A DNA stretch of 64,000 nucleotides, from assembly GCF_002250055.1 (NCBI RefSeq), contig NZ_CP018866.1, positions 1,356,501-1,420,500 of the forward strand, given 5' to 3'. The notes beneath the pieces were generated by a model. That model worked only from the letters and a program-made list of their open reading frames with translations, searched no databases and was not told the origin of the DNA. This document shows positions 18,557 through 26,633 of the stretch, piece after piece (within the stretch, counting starts at the first letter, position 1; each line of letters starts with the position of its first letter). Both the position numbers and the translations under genes were made by a program. This stretch comes from Sutcliffiella cohnii. Its GTDB lineage: Bacteria; Bacillota; Bacilli; Bacillales; Bacillaceae_I.

Positions 18557-19321
18557 ATGAGAGAGGTAGCGAGTAAGAATGGTAGTGTAGAAAAAGCATT
18601 ACAAGTTATTGAATGCTTTGATTTAAAAAATCCATCTTTAACATTGGACGAGCTTTCGAAAAAGTCGGGGTTCTCAAAGCCAACAGTCTTCCGCATGATT
18701 TCCTCACTTGAAAAGTTTAGATATATAAAACGAGTCAATCAGGACGGACAATTGAAGTTCCAGCTTGGTATGGCCTTTTTAGAAAAAAGTCAAATTGTAA
18801 ACAGCCATTTTGATATTCGGGAGCTAGCCAAACAAGAAATGCTATTGCTTCGAAATGAAACCGGTTTATCGGTTCAATTAGCTATCCGGGATGGAAACGA
18901 AGCCGTCTATATTGAACAATTTGAAGCTTTATCGGCATTTCGTGTCTTTCCGCAGGTAGGGAGAAGAGTTCCCTTATATGCAGCGGCCTGTCCACGGGTT
19001 TTATTAGCGTTTATCCGAGACGAAGAGCAAAAGGCTATTTTAGATAGTTATACGTATACGCCGTTCACCCCACACACCAAAATAAATTACGACATGATTT
19101 TTTCTGAACTAGGAGATATAAGAGAAAAAGGTTATGCAGTTAGTAAGGGAGAGTTACATGAAGGAACAGCTGCGATTGCTGTGCCAATTTTTGATATTAA
19201 TAACAATGTAATGGCTGCATTAAGTGTGATTGGTATTGACCGTGAATTTAACAATCAGTTAGAATCACATGTTGCTAGATTAAAAGACTGTGCCAGGAAC
19301 ATACATGAAAAGTTACATTAA
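18557..19321 (+). CDS. IclR-family transcriptional regulator
   Basis: A 254-residue regulator. The N-terminal winged helix-turn-helix (SVEKALQVIECFD..., LTLDELSKKSGFSKPTVFRM) spans about residues 6-65. The IclR effector domain follows, with VGRRVPLYAAACPRVLLAF and GELHEGTAAIAVPIFD. Two ATGs lie close together; AAGGAG (18543-18548) is only 2 bases from the ATG at 18551 but 8 from 18557, so 18557 is used. It directly precedes an APC permease and a creatininase-family enzyme, which it probably controls in response to their substrate. Confidence 0.9.
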   Translation: MREVASKNGSVEKALQVIECFDLKNPSLTLDELSKKSGFSKPTVFRMISSLEKFRYIKRVNQDGQLKFQLGMAFLEKSQIVNSHFDIRELAKQEMLLLRNETGLSVQLAIRDGNEAVYIEQFEALSAFRVFPQVGRRVPLYAAACPRVLLAFIRDEEQKAILDSYTYTPFTPHTKINYDMIFSELGDIREKGYAVSKGELHEGTAAIAVPIFDINNNVMAALSVIGIDREFNNQLESHVARLKDCARNIHEKLH

Positions 19322-19484
19322 TAAATCCACGTTACAGGTTGTCCAGATTGGGTAGCCTGTTTTTATTTGTTTTTATAGAAAATTTTAAAAATTGAATGAA
19401 ATTTAGTAAATGATAGTGTACAATAAGAACAATATTTTTAATTATGAAACAATTATTTCACATAATGAAATGGAGGTAGTGTTT

Positions 19485-20888
19485 ATGAATCTACAAACAT
19501 CTACGAATCATCCTGTTACAGGAACTGGTAAGCTCAGTAGAGGATTAGGTTTTGTTGACTTATGGAGTGTTGGTGTTGGAGCGTTAATCGGGGGAGGAAT
19601 TTTCACGGTTATCGGTCCGGCAGTTGCACAAGCAGGACCTGCGTTGTTTGTGGCTTTTTTAATTGCAGGTGTTATTGCAATTCTTTCAAGTTTGAGTTAC
19701 GCAGAACTAGCTTCAAATTGGCCATATGAGGGTGCGTCCTATGCATACTCTAAGTTTGCTTTCACCCCGATACATAAGGATTTAGGTAGACTAATGGCAT
19801 TATGGTGTTCAGGTCTTTACTTCTTATCCTTTGCATTTGCAGCAGGGGCAGTAAACCTAGGTTTTGCAGGTTATTTTAATTTTCTTTTCCCGTCACTATC
19901 ACCAACTCTAGTTGCGCCAGTAGTGTCAATCGCTATTACGGGATTGTTGCTAATTGGAATTAAAACTACTGGTAAAGTTAATACGATTTTCTCTATTATT
20001 CAGGTGATTGCTTTATTTGCGATTGCGATTATTACTATTTTCCACAATCCAACAGGCCCATTCATGCACAGCGACTTTTTACCAAATGGATGGACTGGTG
20101 TTTTTGCAGCAACTGCATTAATTGCTTTTGGACAAATGCAAGTAGAGGCTGTGTTAACTCTTGGTGAGGAAGCGAAAAAACCAAGACGGAATCTTCCTTT
20201 AGCGCAAGTGTCTGCACTAGTGACAGTAGTTGTTTTATATTGTTTGACAGGATTTGGAGTTGTATCTGCAGCAGACCCAAGTGCATTAGCTGCATCAACA
20301 GCACCATTATCACTCGCAGTTGAAACAGTGTTACCTGGAGTTGGTGCCGTATTAATTGCCATTGCAGCACTTACTGCTACTGGAACATCAACAGTTGGTT
20401 GTTTATTAGGATCGTCGAGAATGATATTCGCAGCTGCAAGGGAGAAAGCTGTTCCTGGCTTTTTAGGAAAAGTAAATCCGAAGACACACGTTCCTGTAGC
20501 AGCAACTGTGTTTACTGGAATTATTGCGTTAGGCACCACTCTCATGAGTACAATGGGATACGGGCAAGCCATCTCTATAGCGGTCGGTGCAGCTGTATTT
20601 GCAAACTGGCTCATGATGGGGCTTATGAACATTGCACTTATTGTTGTAAGGGTAAAACAACCCCATTTAAAACCATTATTTCGTTACCCGGTAAATATAA
20701 AAAACATTCCGGTGCTCGCGATTGTTGCGGCGATTGCATCATTCTGGATTTTAACATATATCCAGCCAATTCCATTGTTAATTGGAATAAGTTGGTTGGT
20801 ACTAATCACGGCATTTTATTTCTTTTATTCAAGAAGCCGTTGGGAGTACTTAGATGAAAGGGACATGGAAAACATCACAAAAGACTAA
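19485..20888 (+). CDS. APC-family amino-acid permease
   Basis: A 467-residue transporter with about 12 helices. The N-terminus has GLGFVDLWSVGVGALIGGGIF, the APC helix-1 signature (GALIGGGIF), followed by SLSYAELASNWPYEGASYAYSK. A longer frame begins at 19410, but TGGAGGT 9 bases before the ATG at 19485 fixes the start. It lies between the IclR regulator and the creatininase-family gene (15-base gap), suggesting import of a compound hydrolysed by that enzyme. Confidence 0.9.
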   Translation: MNLQTSTNHPVTGTGKLSRGLGFVDLWSVGVGALIGGGIFTVIGPAVAQAGPALFVAFLIAGVIAILSSLSYAELASNWPYEGASYAYSKFAFTPIHKDLGRLMALWCSGLYFLSFAFAAGAVNLGFAGYFNFLFPSLSPTLVAPVVSIAITGLLLIGIKTTGKVNTIFSIIQVIALFAIAIITIFHNPTGPFMHSDFLPNGWTGVFAATALIAFGQMQVEAVLTLGEEAKKPRRNLPLAQVSALVTVVVLYCLTGFGVVSAADPSALAASTAPLSLAVETVLPGVGAVLIAIAALTATGTSTVGCLLGSSRMIFAAAREKAVPGFLGKVNPKTHVPVAATVFTGIIALGTTLMSTMGYGQAISIAVGAAVFANWLMMGLMNIALIVVRVKQPHLKPLFRYPVNIKNIPVLAIVAAIASFWILTYIQPIPLLIGISWLVLITAFYFFYSRSRWEYLDERDMENITKD

Positions 20889-20903
20889 CAGGAGATGAGA
20901 AAG

Positions 20904-21713
20904 ATGAAAAGTGTTTGGTTACAAGAAAATAAATGGGAAGATGTAGAAGGTTATTTACAAAATAAAAAGACGATAATTGTTCCAGTTGGAAGTGTCGAAC
21001 AACACGCAAAGCATTTACCACTCGGAACCGACTCCTTTGTGGCGCTTCGGGTAGCAGAAGAAGTGGGGCAAAAAACAAATACATTAGTTGCTCCACCGAA
21101 CTGGGTTGGCTGGGCGCCCCATCATATGGCGTTTCCAGGAACGATAACGTTACGTCCAGAAACATTAACAAATCTTGTGTACGATATTTGCAAAAGCCTT
21201 GTCTACCATGGCTTCGAAAAAATCATTATTTTAAATGGTCACCGTGAAGCAAATCTACCACCACTAAAAATTGCGATTACAAAGCTTCGAAATGAAACGG
21301 GTGCCTTTCTAGCAATAGCTGATCCATTCTATATAGCAGATCAAATTGCTAGAGAAATCAAGGTATCCGAACCTGGTGGGGTAGGCCATGCTGCAGAGAT
21401 GGAAACATCACATATGTACTATTTGTACCCAGACTTATGTGATCCTTCAAAAGCTGTAAAGAATATACACAACAAACACCCATTCTTACAGCATGATCCG
21501 TTCGTTGAAGGTGATACCGTTTTTGTCCCAAGCGATGTTGGTACATATCGTGAAGGAGCGAAGAATATTGGAGTCGTAGGCGACCCAACAGTTTCCACAA
21601 AGGAAAACGGTGAAATTTATCATCATGCATTAGTGAAAAACTTAATAGAACTTGTGCGATATTGTGAGGAAGAAGTAACGGTGGAAGTGAGAAAGCGTGA
21701 AATACCGCTTTAA
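20904..21713 (+). CDS. Creatininase-family amidohydrolase
   Basis: A 269-residue member of the creatininase family, metal-dependent hydrolases of cyclic or linear amide bonds (creatininase, mycofactocin MftE and FAPy deformylase-like enzymes). Visible ligands: VGSVEQHAKHLPLGTDS (Glu, His, Asp), ILNGHREAN and GHAAEMETS (second His and Glu). AGGAG abuts the ATG at 20895 but is 9 bases from the ATG at 20904, which is chosen. Genetic coupling to an APC permease and IclR regulator suggests catabolism of an imported amide; creatinine itself is only one option. Confidence 0.87.
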   Translation: MKSVWLQENKWEDVEGYLQNKKTIIVPVGSVEQHAKHLPLGTDSFVALRVAEEVGQKTNTLVAPPNWVGWAPHHMAFPGTITLRPETLTNLVYDICKSLVYHGFEKIIILNGHREANLPPLKIAITKLRNETGAFLAIADPFYIADQIAREIKVSEPGGVGHAAEMETSHMYYLYPDLCDPSKAVKNIHNKHPFLQHDPFVEGDTVFVPSDVGTYREGAKNIGVVGDPTVSTKENGEIYHHALVKNLIELVRYCEEEVTVEVRKREIPL

Positions 21714-21845
21714 GGTGACTTTCATACAGTAAACTGTACTCTATTAGGGACACCTTAATTAAGGGACGTCCTCAATATGTTTTCCGGTTGTTTGATGTTG
21801 TAAGAAAAGATGTGCCTGGCTTAAATGAAAAATAGATTACAAAGA

Positions 21846-21872
21846 GCGCTGCGCTTATACGCGGCGTTTTTT
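21846..21872 (+). terminator. Intrinsic terminator of the permease/amidohydrolase operon
   Basis: GCGCTGCG (21846-21853) pairs with CGCGGCGT (21860-21867, two G-U pairs), followed by a T-run. Confidence 0.65.
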
Positions 21873-21983
21873 GATGGGGTGAGAATGGTTTAAATACTTA
21901 TAAGTCTATTTTTGTACTAAATGAGCAAGGATGATCAATAAAAATAAATTAATAAACATTTTTTTAAGAAAGGTTGTGACATA

Positions 21984-22295
21984 GTGAAAAGTGAAAGCAA
22001 AACCCCAAAAAAATACGGCCCCATTAGCTATCTTTCTCTATTAATAGGACTCATTTGTTTTTTTATTGTTTTTGTAACACCAACAAGAATAGCGAATATC
22101 GGGAGCACAATAGGGGATTATATGACGATTTTTCTAACAAGTACTGGCATAATTTTGTTAATCGTTGGACTAAAAAGGAAGACAGAAAAGAATGGACTCG
22201 CTATTCTTGGATTAATTCTGTCTTCCTCACTATTTATATTTTGGATAATAACGATCATTTTATTATTTACAGGTGCCATTGAGTTTGCACCGTAA
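21984..22295 (+). CDS. Small membrane protein (103 residues), function unknown
   Basis: A GTG start preceded by AAAGGT. Three hydrophobic segments (about 14-33, 47-62, 71-97) with short charged linkers (LKRKTEKNG). Composition resembles small DUF4190-like membrane proteins, but no firm family is assigned. Alone between two terminators. Confidence 0.6.
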   Translation: MKSESKTPKKYGPISYLSLLIGLICFFIVFVTPTRIANIGSTIGDYMTIFLTSTGIILLIVGLKRKTEKNGLAILGLILSSSLFIFWIITIILLFTGAIEFAP

Positions 22296-22337
22296 TACAG
22301 ATACTTCTTTACGGTTTCATAAAAATGGTAATCTCTA

Positions 22338-22733
22338 TCACGCGAGAGTTCCAAGGATCTTATTAACCCGTTCCTGCTCTTCATTCTTATTCAAGTATTC
22401 AAAAAATCCAAGCTGATTCCCCCACGGGTCTGTAAAGGTACCCCATTTGACTGGTACTTCTGGTCTGGAGTGTATGTCAAAACTAGGAACCTTTAACATT
22501 TTAACAAGTCTATCTCTTTCCGCTTCTATATTAGAAACGCCAAATCGAAGTGGACCACTACCATCAGCGGGAGTTCCCTCCGCGACCTGCAACCAACATC
22601 CTGGAAGGAGTTCCCACTCTGCAAATCCTTCGTGTGGAATAAAGTCTGGTTTCCTATTTAACAGTGTTTCGTACCATTTTTGTCCTTCTTTCATGTTAGA
22701 AACTCTTATTTGAGTAGTCATTTCGAAATTCAT
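22338..22733 (-). CDS. VOC-superfamily protein
   Basis: A 131-residue VOC protein: TTQIRVSNMKEGQKWYETLLNRKPDFI at the start, LRFGVSNIEAERDRLVK in the second module, and the closing FTDPWGNQLGFFEYLN with its metal-ligand Glu. TAGGAG lies 8 bases before the ATG at 22733; an upstream in-frame extension to 22859 would cross the repeat and IS end, so it is rejected. It may once have been the last gene of the AraC/VOC operon upstream; the IS256-type element now lies 85 bases before its start. Confidence 0.82.
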   Translation of the reverse strand: MNFEMTTQIRVSNMKEGQKWYETLLNRKPDFIPHEGFAEWELLPGCWLQVAEGTPADGSGPLRFGVSNIEAERDRLVKMLKVPSFDIHSRPEVPVKWGTFTDPWGNQLGFFEYLNKNEEQERVNKILGTLA

Positions 22734-22797
22734 TCTATCGCTCCTATATGTATAATTGAACGCAAAACAAGGTATTGCGTCGATAGCTGTTTTTTTT

Positions 22798-22818
22798 TGC
22801 GATACGGACTCCTTTATT
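22798..22818 (+). repeat. Tandem-repeat array, left fragment split by the IS
   Basis: One unit, TGCGATACGGACTCCTTTAT plus T, ending in the left target duplication CCTTTATT (22811-22818). The array resumes at 24201 beyond the IS. A more degenerate unit may lie at 22774-22797. Confidence 0.75.
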
Positions 22819-24200
22819 GATGATGTATAAAAGTATGTGTAAGTCCTTTTGCTAGACAAATAAAAAAGGACAAAGTACTCTCTGAGTTATCACCACAATA
22901 ACCTTTGAGAGGAGTACTTTATCCATGTCTCATTTTAACACAGATAAATTAGATTTAGCCACTATCTTAAAAATCTCCATGCAGGATCTCCTAAAGGAGA
23001 AAATAGAAACTATCTTGCGTGAGGAAATCAAGAGTGTACTAGAGAACGAACCTGTCGGAGAAGGAAATTCGCGTAACGGATACTATCCGAGGACTCTCGA
23101 CACCATGTATGGCCGCGTTGAAGATTTGGCTGTTCCCCGTGATCGTAAGGGAGAGTTCACAACTAATATGTTTGAGCCTTATCAGAGGCGAATGGTTGCA
23201 GTAGATGAGCTCGTTGTTCAACTTTATCAACACGGGGTTGGAGTCCGTCAGGTAGGGAGCATCTTGAAAAACTTGCTTGGGGAACAATATTCCCCTGGCA
23301 CCATATCGAATATCACATCTGCCGTGATGGAGGATGTGATTGAATGGCAGAACCGCCCTTTAAAGGAGCGCTATTGTGCTTTATTTCTTGATGCTTTATT
23401 TGTAAAGATTCGTAGAGATACAGTAGCCAAAGAAGCTGTCTATATTGTTCTAGGAATTACTCCGGAAGGCCACAGGGAAATCCTTGGTTTTTATGTAGGA
23501 GGAATAGAATCTTCAAATGGTTGGAAGGAAATCCTCCAGGACCTGCGCAACAGAGGAGTACAGGAAGTACTGCTAGGCGTTTTTGACGGACTGACTGGTC
23601 TCGAAGAGGCATTTCGTTCCATCTTTCCAAAAGCTGATGTTCAACGTTGTGTAATACACAAGGTCCGTTCCACTATGAATAAAGCACGTAAGAAGGATCA
23701 AGCTGAGCTAAGTACTGATTTTAAAAAAGTCTATACATCAAGCACATACGAAGAAGCTGAGAAAGCGTTCGGAGAGCTCAGGGAGAAATGGAAAAAGCGC
23801 TACAGTCGAGAAATAGCTTCTTGGGAAGAAGACCTTCCAGTACTCTTAACCTTTTTACGCTACCCTGAGGATGTCCAAAAGTACATCTACACTACAAATC
23901 TTATTGAGCGTACCATTAAGGAAATCCGCAAGAGGTTAAAAACCATGAATAGCCTGCCTAACATTGAAGCAGCTGAAAAGATTACGTACCTGACCTCTAT
24001 CGACTATAACGAGCGCTGGTCAAGAAGAAAACTAAGTGGATTCGGCCTAGCTCATGATCAAATATTAAAAATGTTTGAGGAGCGGTATCCCAAAGCCTAA
24101 AAGTGGAGGATTCAGGCAGCCGCGGCTGCCTGAATCCTCCACTAACAAAGACATATAACTCATTGAGTACAAATGCTTACACATAATTATTGACAGTACC
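22819..24200 (+). mobile_element. IS256-family insertion sequence, complete (1382 bp)
   Basis: The ends are set by an 8-bp direct duplication, CCTTTATT at 22811-22818 and 24201-24208, the size usual for IS256. The imperfect terminal inverted repeats start GATGATGT on the left and (reverse complement) GGTACTGT on the right, and share ATGTGTAAG at positions 17-25. One intact transposase gene fills the element. After the transposase stop, a perfect palindrome (GGAGGATTCAGGCAGC and its complement) acts as terminator. Confidence 0.9.
22925..24100 (+). CDS. IS256-family transposase
   Basis: A full-length 391-residue DDE transposase. RNGYYPRTLDT near residue 50; the catalytic Asp in LFLDALFVK and in GVFDGLTGLEEAF; the CVIHKVRST region typical of the family; and the catalytic Glu in TTNLIERTIKEIRKR. 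No frameshift or stop, so the element could be active. It lies inside terminal inverted repeats flanked by an 8-bp target duplication. Confidence 0.95.
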   Translation: MSHFNTDKLDLATILKISMQDLLKEKIETILREEIKSVLENEPVGEGNSRNGYYPRTLDTMYGRVEDLAVPRDRKGEFTTNMFEPYQRRMVAVDELVVQLYQHGVGVRQVGSILKNLLGEQYSPGTISNITSAVMEDVIEWQNRPLKERYCALFLDALFVKIRRDTVAKEAVYIVLGITPEGHREILGFYVGGIESSNGWKEILQDLRNRGVQEVLLGVFDGLTGLEEAFRSIFPKADVQRCVIHKVRSTMNKARKKDQAELSTDFKKVYTSSTYEEAEKAFGELREKWKKRYSREIASWEEDLPVLLTFLRYPEDVQKYIYTTNLIERTIKEIRKRLKTMNSLPNIEAAEKITYLTSIDYNERWSRRKLSGFGLAHDQILKMFEERYPKA

Positions 24201-24320
24201 CCTTTATTTGCGGTACTCCGATTTTAATTGCGATACGGACTCCTTTATTTGCGGTAATCCGATTTTAATTGCGATATGGACTCCTTTAATTGCGATACGC
24301 TCCAAATTATTTACGATACT
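24201..24320 (+). repeat. Alternating 20/21-bp tandem-repeat array
   Basis: About six units alternating between two types: TTGCGATACGGACTCCTTTA (type A) and TTGCGGTAATCCGATTTTAA (type B), decaying at the right end (TTACGATACTACGG). With the fragment left of the IS, this gives a higher-order period of about 41 bp. No terminator or coding frame fits it. Confidence 0.8.
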
Positions 24321-24330
24321 ACGGTACCAG

Positions 24331-25230
24331 TTATACCCGTTCAAAAACATGAAAATGTAATCCATAAGGATCGGCTACCATGATGCTTTTCTCACTGTAT
24401 TCTTTCGTGATTGTACAACCATTTGTTAATAAGAGCTCCTTAGCAACCGTAAATTCTTTTACAGCAACCTCAAAAAAGACTCGATTTGCTGCGCTCTCTT
24501 CCACGAAAATATGTTGCCCACCGAAAGAGAGCTTCGTTTCTGAATCGTTGGAGAAGACGTTCATCATGCCTAAAATATTAGTATAAAAATCAATAGCTTT
24601 CGGTGAGTCGTTTACTTGAATAGCTATATTGTTCGTCAATTCGAACTCCGATTTTTTATTGATATTTCTCGTTGGACGATAACCTTTCTGACCAGAAGGA
24701 AGTAAGTCAAATAAATACCAAACGGAGCAAAATTCATCGCCAGGTCCGAAAGGGGCATTGGCGACATGAAAAATCTTCCCGTCTGCATCCTTTTGAAAGG
24801 TAGAAACACCTGGATATTGATAGCCGTCTTTCATGAAGCCTAAGTCTTCCTTAAAAGTGGTACCAATCGTAGAAATCATCGGGAATTGCCATCTACGTTC
24901 TGCCGCAAACGCATCTTGAACGGTTGGTGCATCAGGAGTTGCCACAACAAATGCAGCTTTTTCAATGATGTGATGGTAGACCCCATTAAAGCCGTCTGCC
25001 CACATCGTGCAATACGAGCAAGATTTCCCCATGTTCTGAATAACAATTAATTCATCCTTATCGCCGAATAAATCAAGTAAATTTACTTCTCGATTCATTG
25101 AATCTAGGAATTGATAATTTTTCATCTCGTTACGAGGTACAGATTTCCTCATTTCCATTAACTTCATTTTCTTTTCATAGATTTCTTTTTCCAATGCTTC
25201 GATTTCACTTAATAATTCGATTTTTTCCAT
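24331..25230 (-). CDS. DUF899 (thioredoxin-like) fused to a VOC domain
   Basis: A 299-residue fusion. Residues 1-30 are a charged helix. Residues 35-190 match the DUF899 thioredoxin-like family (LIVIQNMGKSCSYCTMWADG, with a CSYC centre; FPMISTIGTTFKEDLGF). Residues 200-299 are a VOC domain (NIAIQVNDSPKAIDFYTNILGM ... VADPYGLHFHVFE). Its ATG overlaps the stop of the preceding VOC gene by one base (TAATG), so translation is coupled; AAAGGAG lies 10 bases upstream. CSYC suggests a thiol redox role; the reaction is unknown. Confidence 0.85.
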   Translation of the reverse strand: MEKIELLSEIEALEKEIYEKKMKLMEMRKSVPRNEMKNYQFLDSMNREVNLLDLFGDKDELIVIQNMGKSCSYCTMWADGFNGVYHHIIEKAAFVVATPDAPTVQDAFAAERRWQFPMISTIGTTFKEDLGFMKDGYQYPGVSTFQKDADGKIFHVANAPFGPGDEFCSVWYLFDLLPSGQKGYRPTRNINKKSEFELTNNIAIQVNDSPKAIDFYTNILGMMNVFSNDSETKLSFGGQHIFVEESAANRVFFEVAVKEFTVAKELLLTNGCTITKEYSEKSIMVADPYGLHFHVFERV

Positions 25231-25601
25231 TAGACTTCTTCTCCTTTATTTACAAATTGGACAATTTCTAATTGATTCCCGGAATTATCTTCTATGATGA
25301 AAAAATAACCTGGTGGACAAGGCTGTGGTTCGTCGAAAAGCAGTTTAACGCCTTTTTCACGAAGTTGATGAAAATCGTCCTGAATATTACTGGATTGTAT
25401 AGCTAGTAATACGTTAGAAGAGGAGGGAAGAGTTGTAGCATCTCCTTTTTCTAAAATGAAGGGAAGACCATGATGTGTTAACTGAATAATCGTATCGCCA
25501 TACTTTTTCTCCACTGTAAAATCTAGTATGTTCGTATAAAACTCTACCGCTTTCTCTAAATCGTTCACTTTAATCGTTAATACACAAACTTGATTTAACA
25601 T
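25230..25601 (-). CDS. VOC-superfamily protein
   Basis: A 123-residue protein with two VOC modules: VCVLTIKVNDLEKAVEFYTNILDF at the start and GYFFIIEDNSGNQLEIVQF at the end (Glu ligand). AAAGGGG site before the ATG. It overlaps the DUF899-VOC gene by one base and follows an AraC regulator by 52 bases. Three VOC domains in one neighbourhood suggest a shared small-molecule ligand or detoxification theme. Confidence 0.85.
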   Translation of the reverse strand: MLNQVCVLTIKVNDLEKAVEFYTNILDFTVEKKYGDTIIQLTHHGLPFILEKGDATTLPSSSNVLLAIQSSNIQDDFHQLREKGVKLLFDEPQPCPPGYFFIIEDNSGNQLEIVQFVNKGEEV

Positions 25602-25653
25602 TTCAAAGCCCCTTTACAAAATGATTACCATAAAATTATCATGAATAGCCTGT

Positions 25654-26436
25654 TTAATTTTCTTCTTGTTTGCGCTTTTTCGTATCAAATAGTAGTTTTG
25701 GTAAATTGATTAAGATAGGTGGATCATATGGCAATGGTTCTCTTAAAACAACTTCTGTAAACGATGTTGAATGAAGTTGTGTATCAACAGTATTTTCTGC
25801 TATACCTCTTAACGCATGAGATAGAACAAAATAATGTTTAGGATTCACTCCTTTTGCGATTGCAGCGGAAAGAACATAATACTTCCCCTTCGGAACGTTA
25901 GAAAATGTGCAGATTGATTCGCGATAATCGAAGGCAGTTCCGACAACGGGCGCTTGGTCAGGTATTGGTCTAGGAAAAAGTCCAACGAAAATTATTCCTT
26001 TAAAATCTGGTGGAGCTTTTACTTCGCATGTCACAGAGGGGGCTAATGCTTCTAATGGTTGCAGGATGGTAGAAGAATCATAGTCGTGAACGAACCGATG
26101 TAACGGCTCGATATTTTTTTGAAATTGCTTTGGTGATAATCCAACGAACTGTTTAAATTTAGAGCTAAATGTCCCTGTACTACGAAATCCGGCCTTTAGT
26201 ACAGCTTTCAGAATCGAATCGGACGAATTTACTAATCGTTGCTTCCCAGCTTCAATTCGTAAGGCAGATAAATAGTGGCGAGGCGGAATTCCTGTCACTT
26301 CTTTGAAAACTCTACTAAAATGATAAGGGCTATAGCCAACATGTAGCGCAATTCCTTCTGACGTAATTTCTTTATCTAAATGTTCTTTCATATATTCAAT
26401 TGCCTGTATGATAATTTTCGTTTTTTCGTTTGTCAT
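25654..26436 (-). CDS. AraC-family regulator with GyrI-like effector domain
   Basis: A 260-residue protein. Residues 8-105 form two helix-turn-helix motifs (ITSEGIALHVGYSPYHFSRVFKEVTG and ILKAVLKAGFRSTGTFSSKFKQFVG). The C-terminal half (about 130-250) resembles small-molecule-binding domains found behind AraC-type HTHs (GyrI-like). AAGGTGA site before the ATG. First gene of the AraC/VOC/DUF899-VOC set, probably its activator. Confidence 0.85.
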   Translation of the reverse strand: MTNEKTKIIIQAIEYMKEHLDKEITSEGIALHVGYSPYHFSRVFKEVTGIPPRHYLSALRIEAGKQRLVNSSDSILKAVLKAGFRSTGTFSSKFKQFVGLSPKQFQKNIEPLHRFVHDYDSSTILQPLEALAPSVTCEVKAPPDFKGIIFVGLFPRPIPDQAPVVGTAFDYRESICTFSNVPKGKYYVLSAAIAKGVNPKHYFVLSHALRGIAENTVDTQLHSTSFTEVVLREPLPYDPPILINLPKLLFDTKKRKQEEN

Positions 26437-26633
26437 AACGAGTCACCTTTTAACTATTATTCTATCTCCATAAATTTCTACACATTTCAGTTAAAAACCT
26501 CTTTTCGGAAAATTGAAAGGAAAAAATTTAAATATAGCGCATGGGCAGTTTTTGCTATATTGTTCCTTAAGTACTATTCCATTAGTATGGTAAAATAACA
26601 TTAGCAATTTACTAGACCAATAGAGGTGTCCCG

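Noticed and set aside
20000..20632. Long open frame opposite the APC permease gene (210 codons, minus strand)
   Set aside because: Antisense shadow of a membrane-protein gene: Ala/Pro/Thr-rich composition, no ribosome site, and the plus strand carries a clear permease.
22738..22859. Upstream extension of the VOC protein to 22859
   Set aside because: Would translate the repeat and the IS end; TAGGAG before the ATG at 22733 marks the true start.
24201..24320. CRISPR array
   Set aside because: Units are contiguous with no unique spacers, and no cas genes are present.
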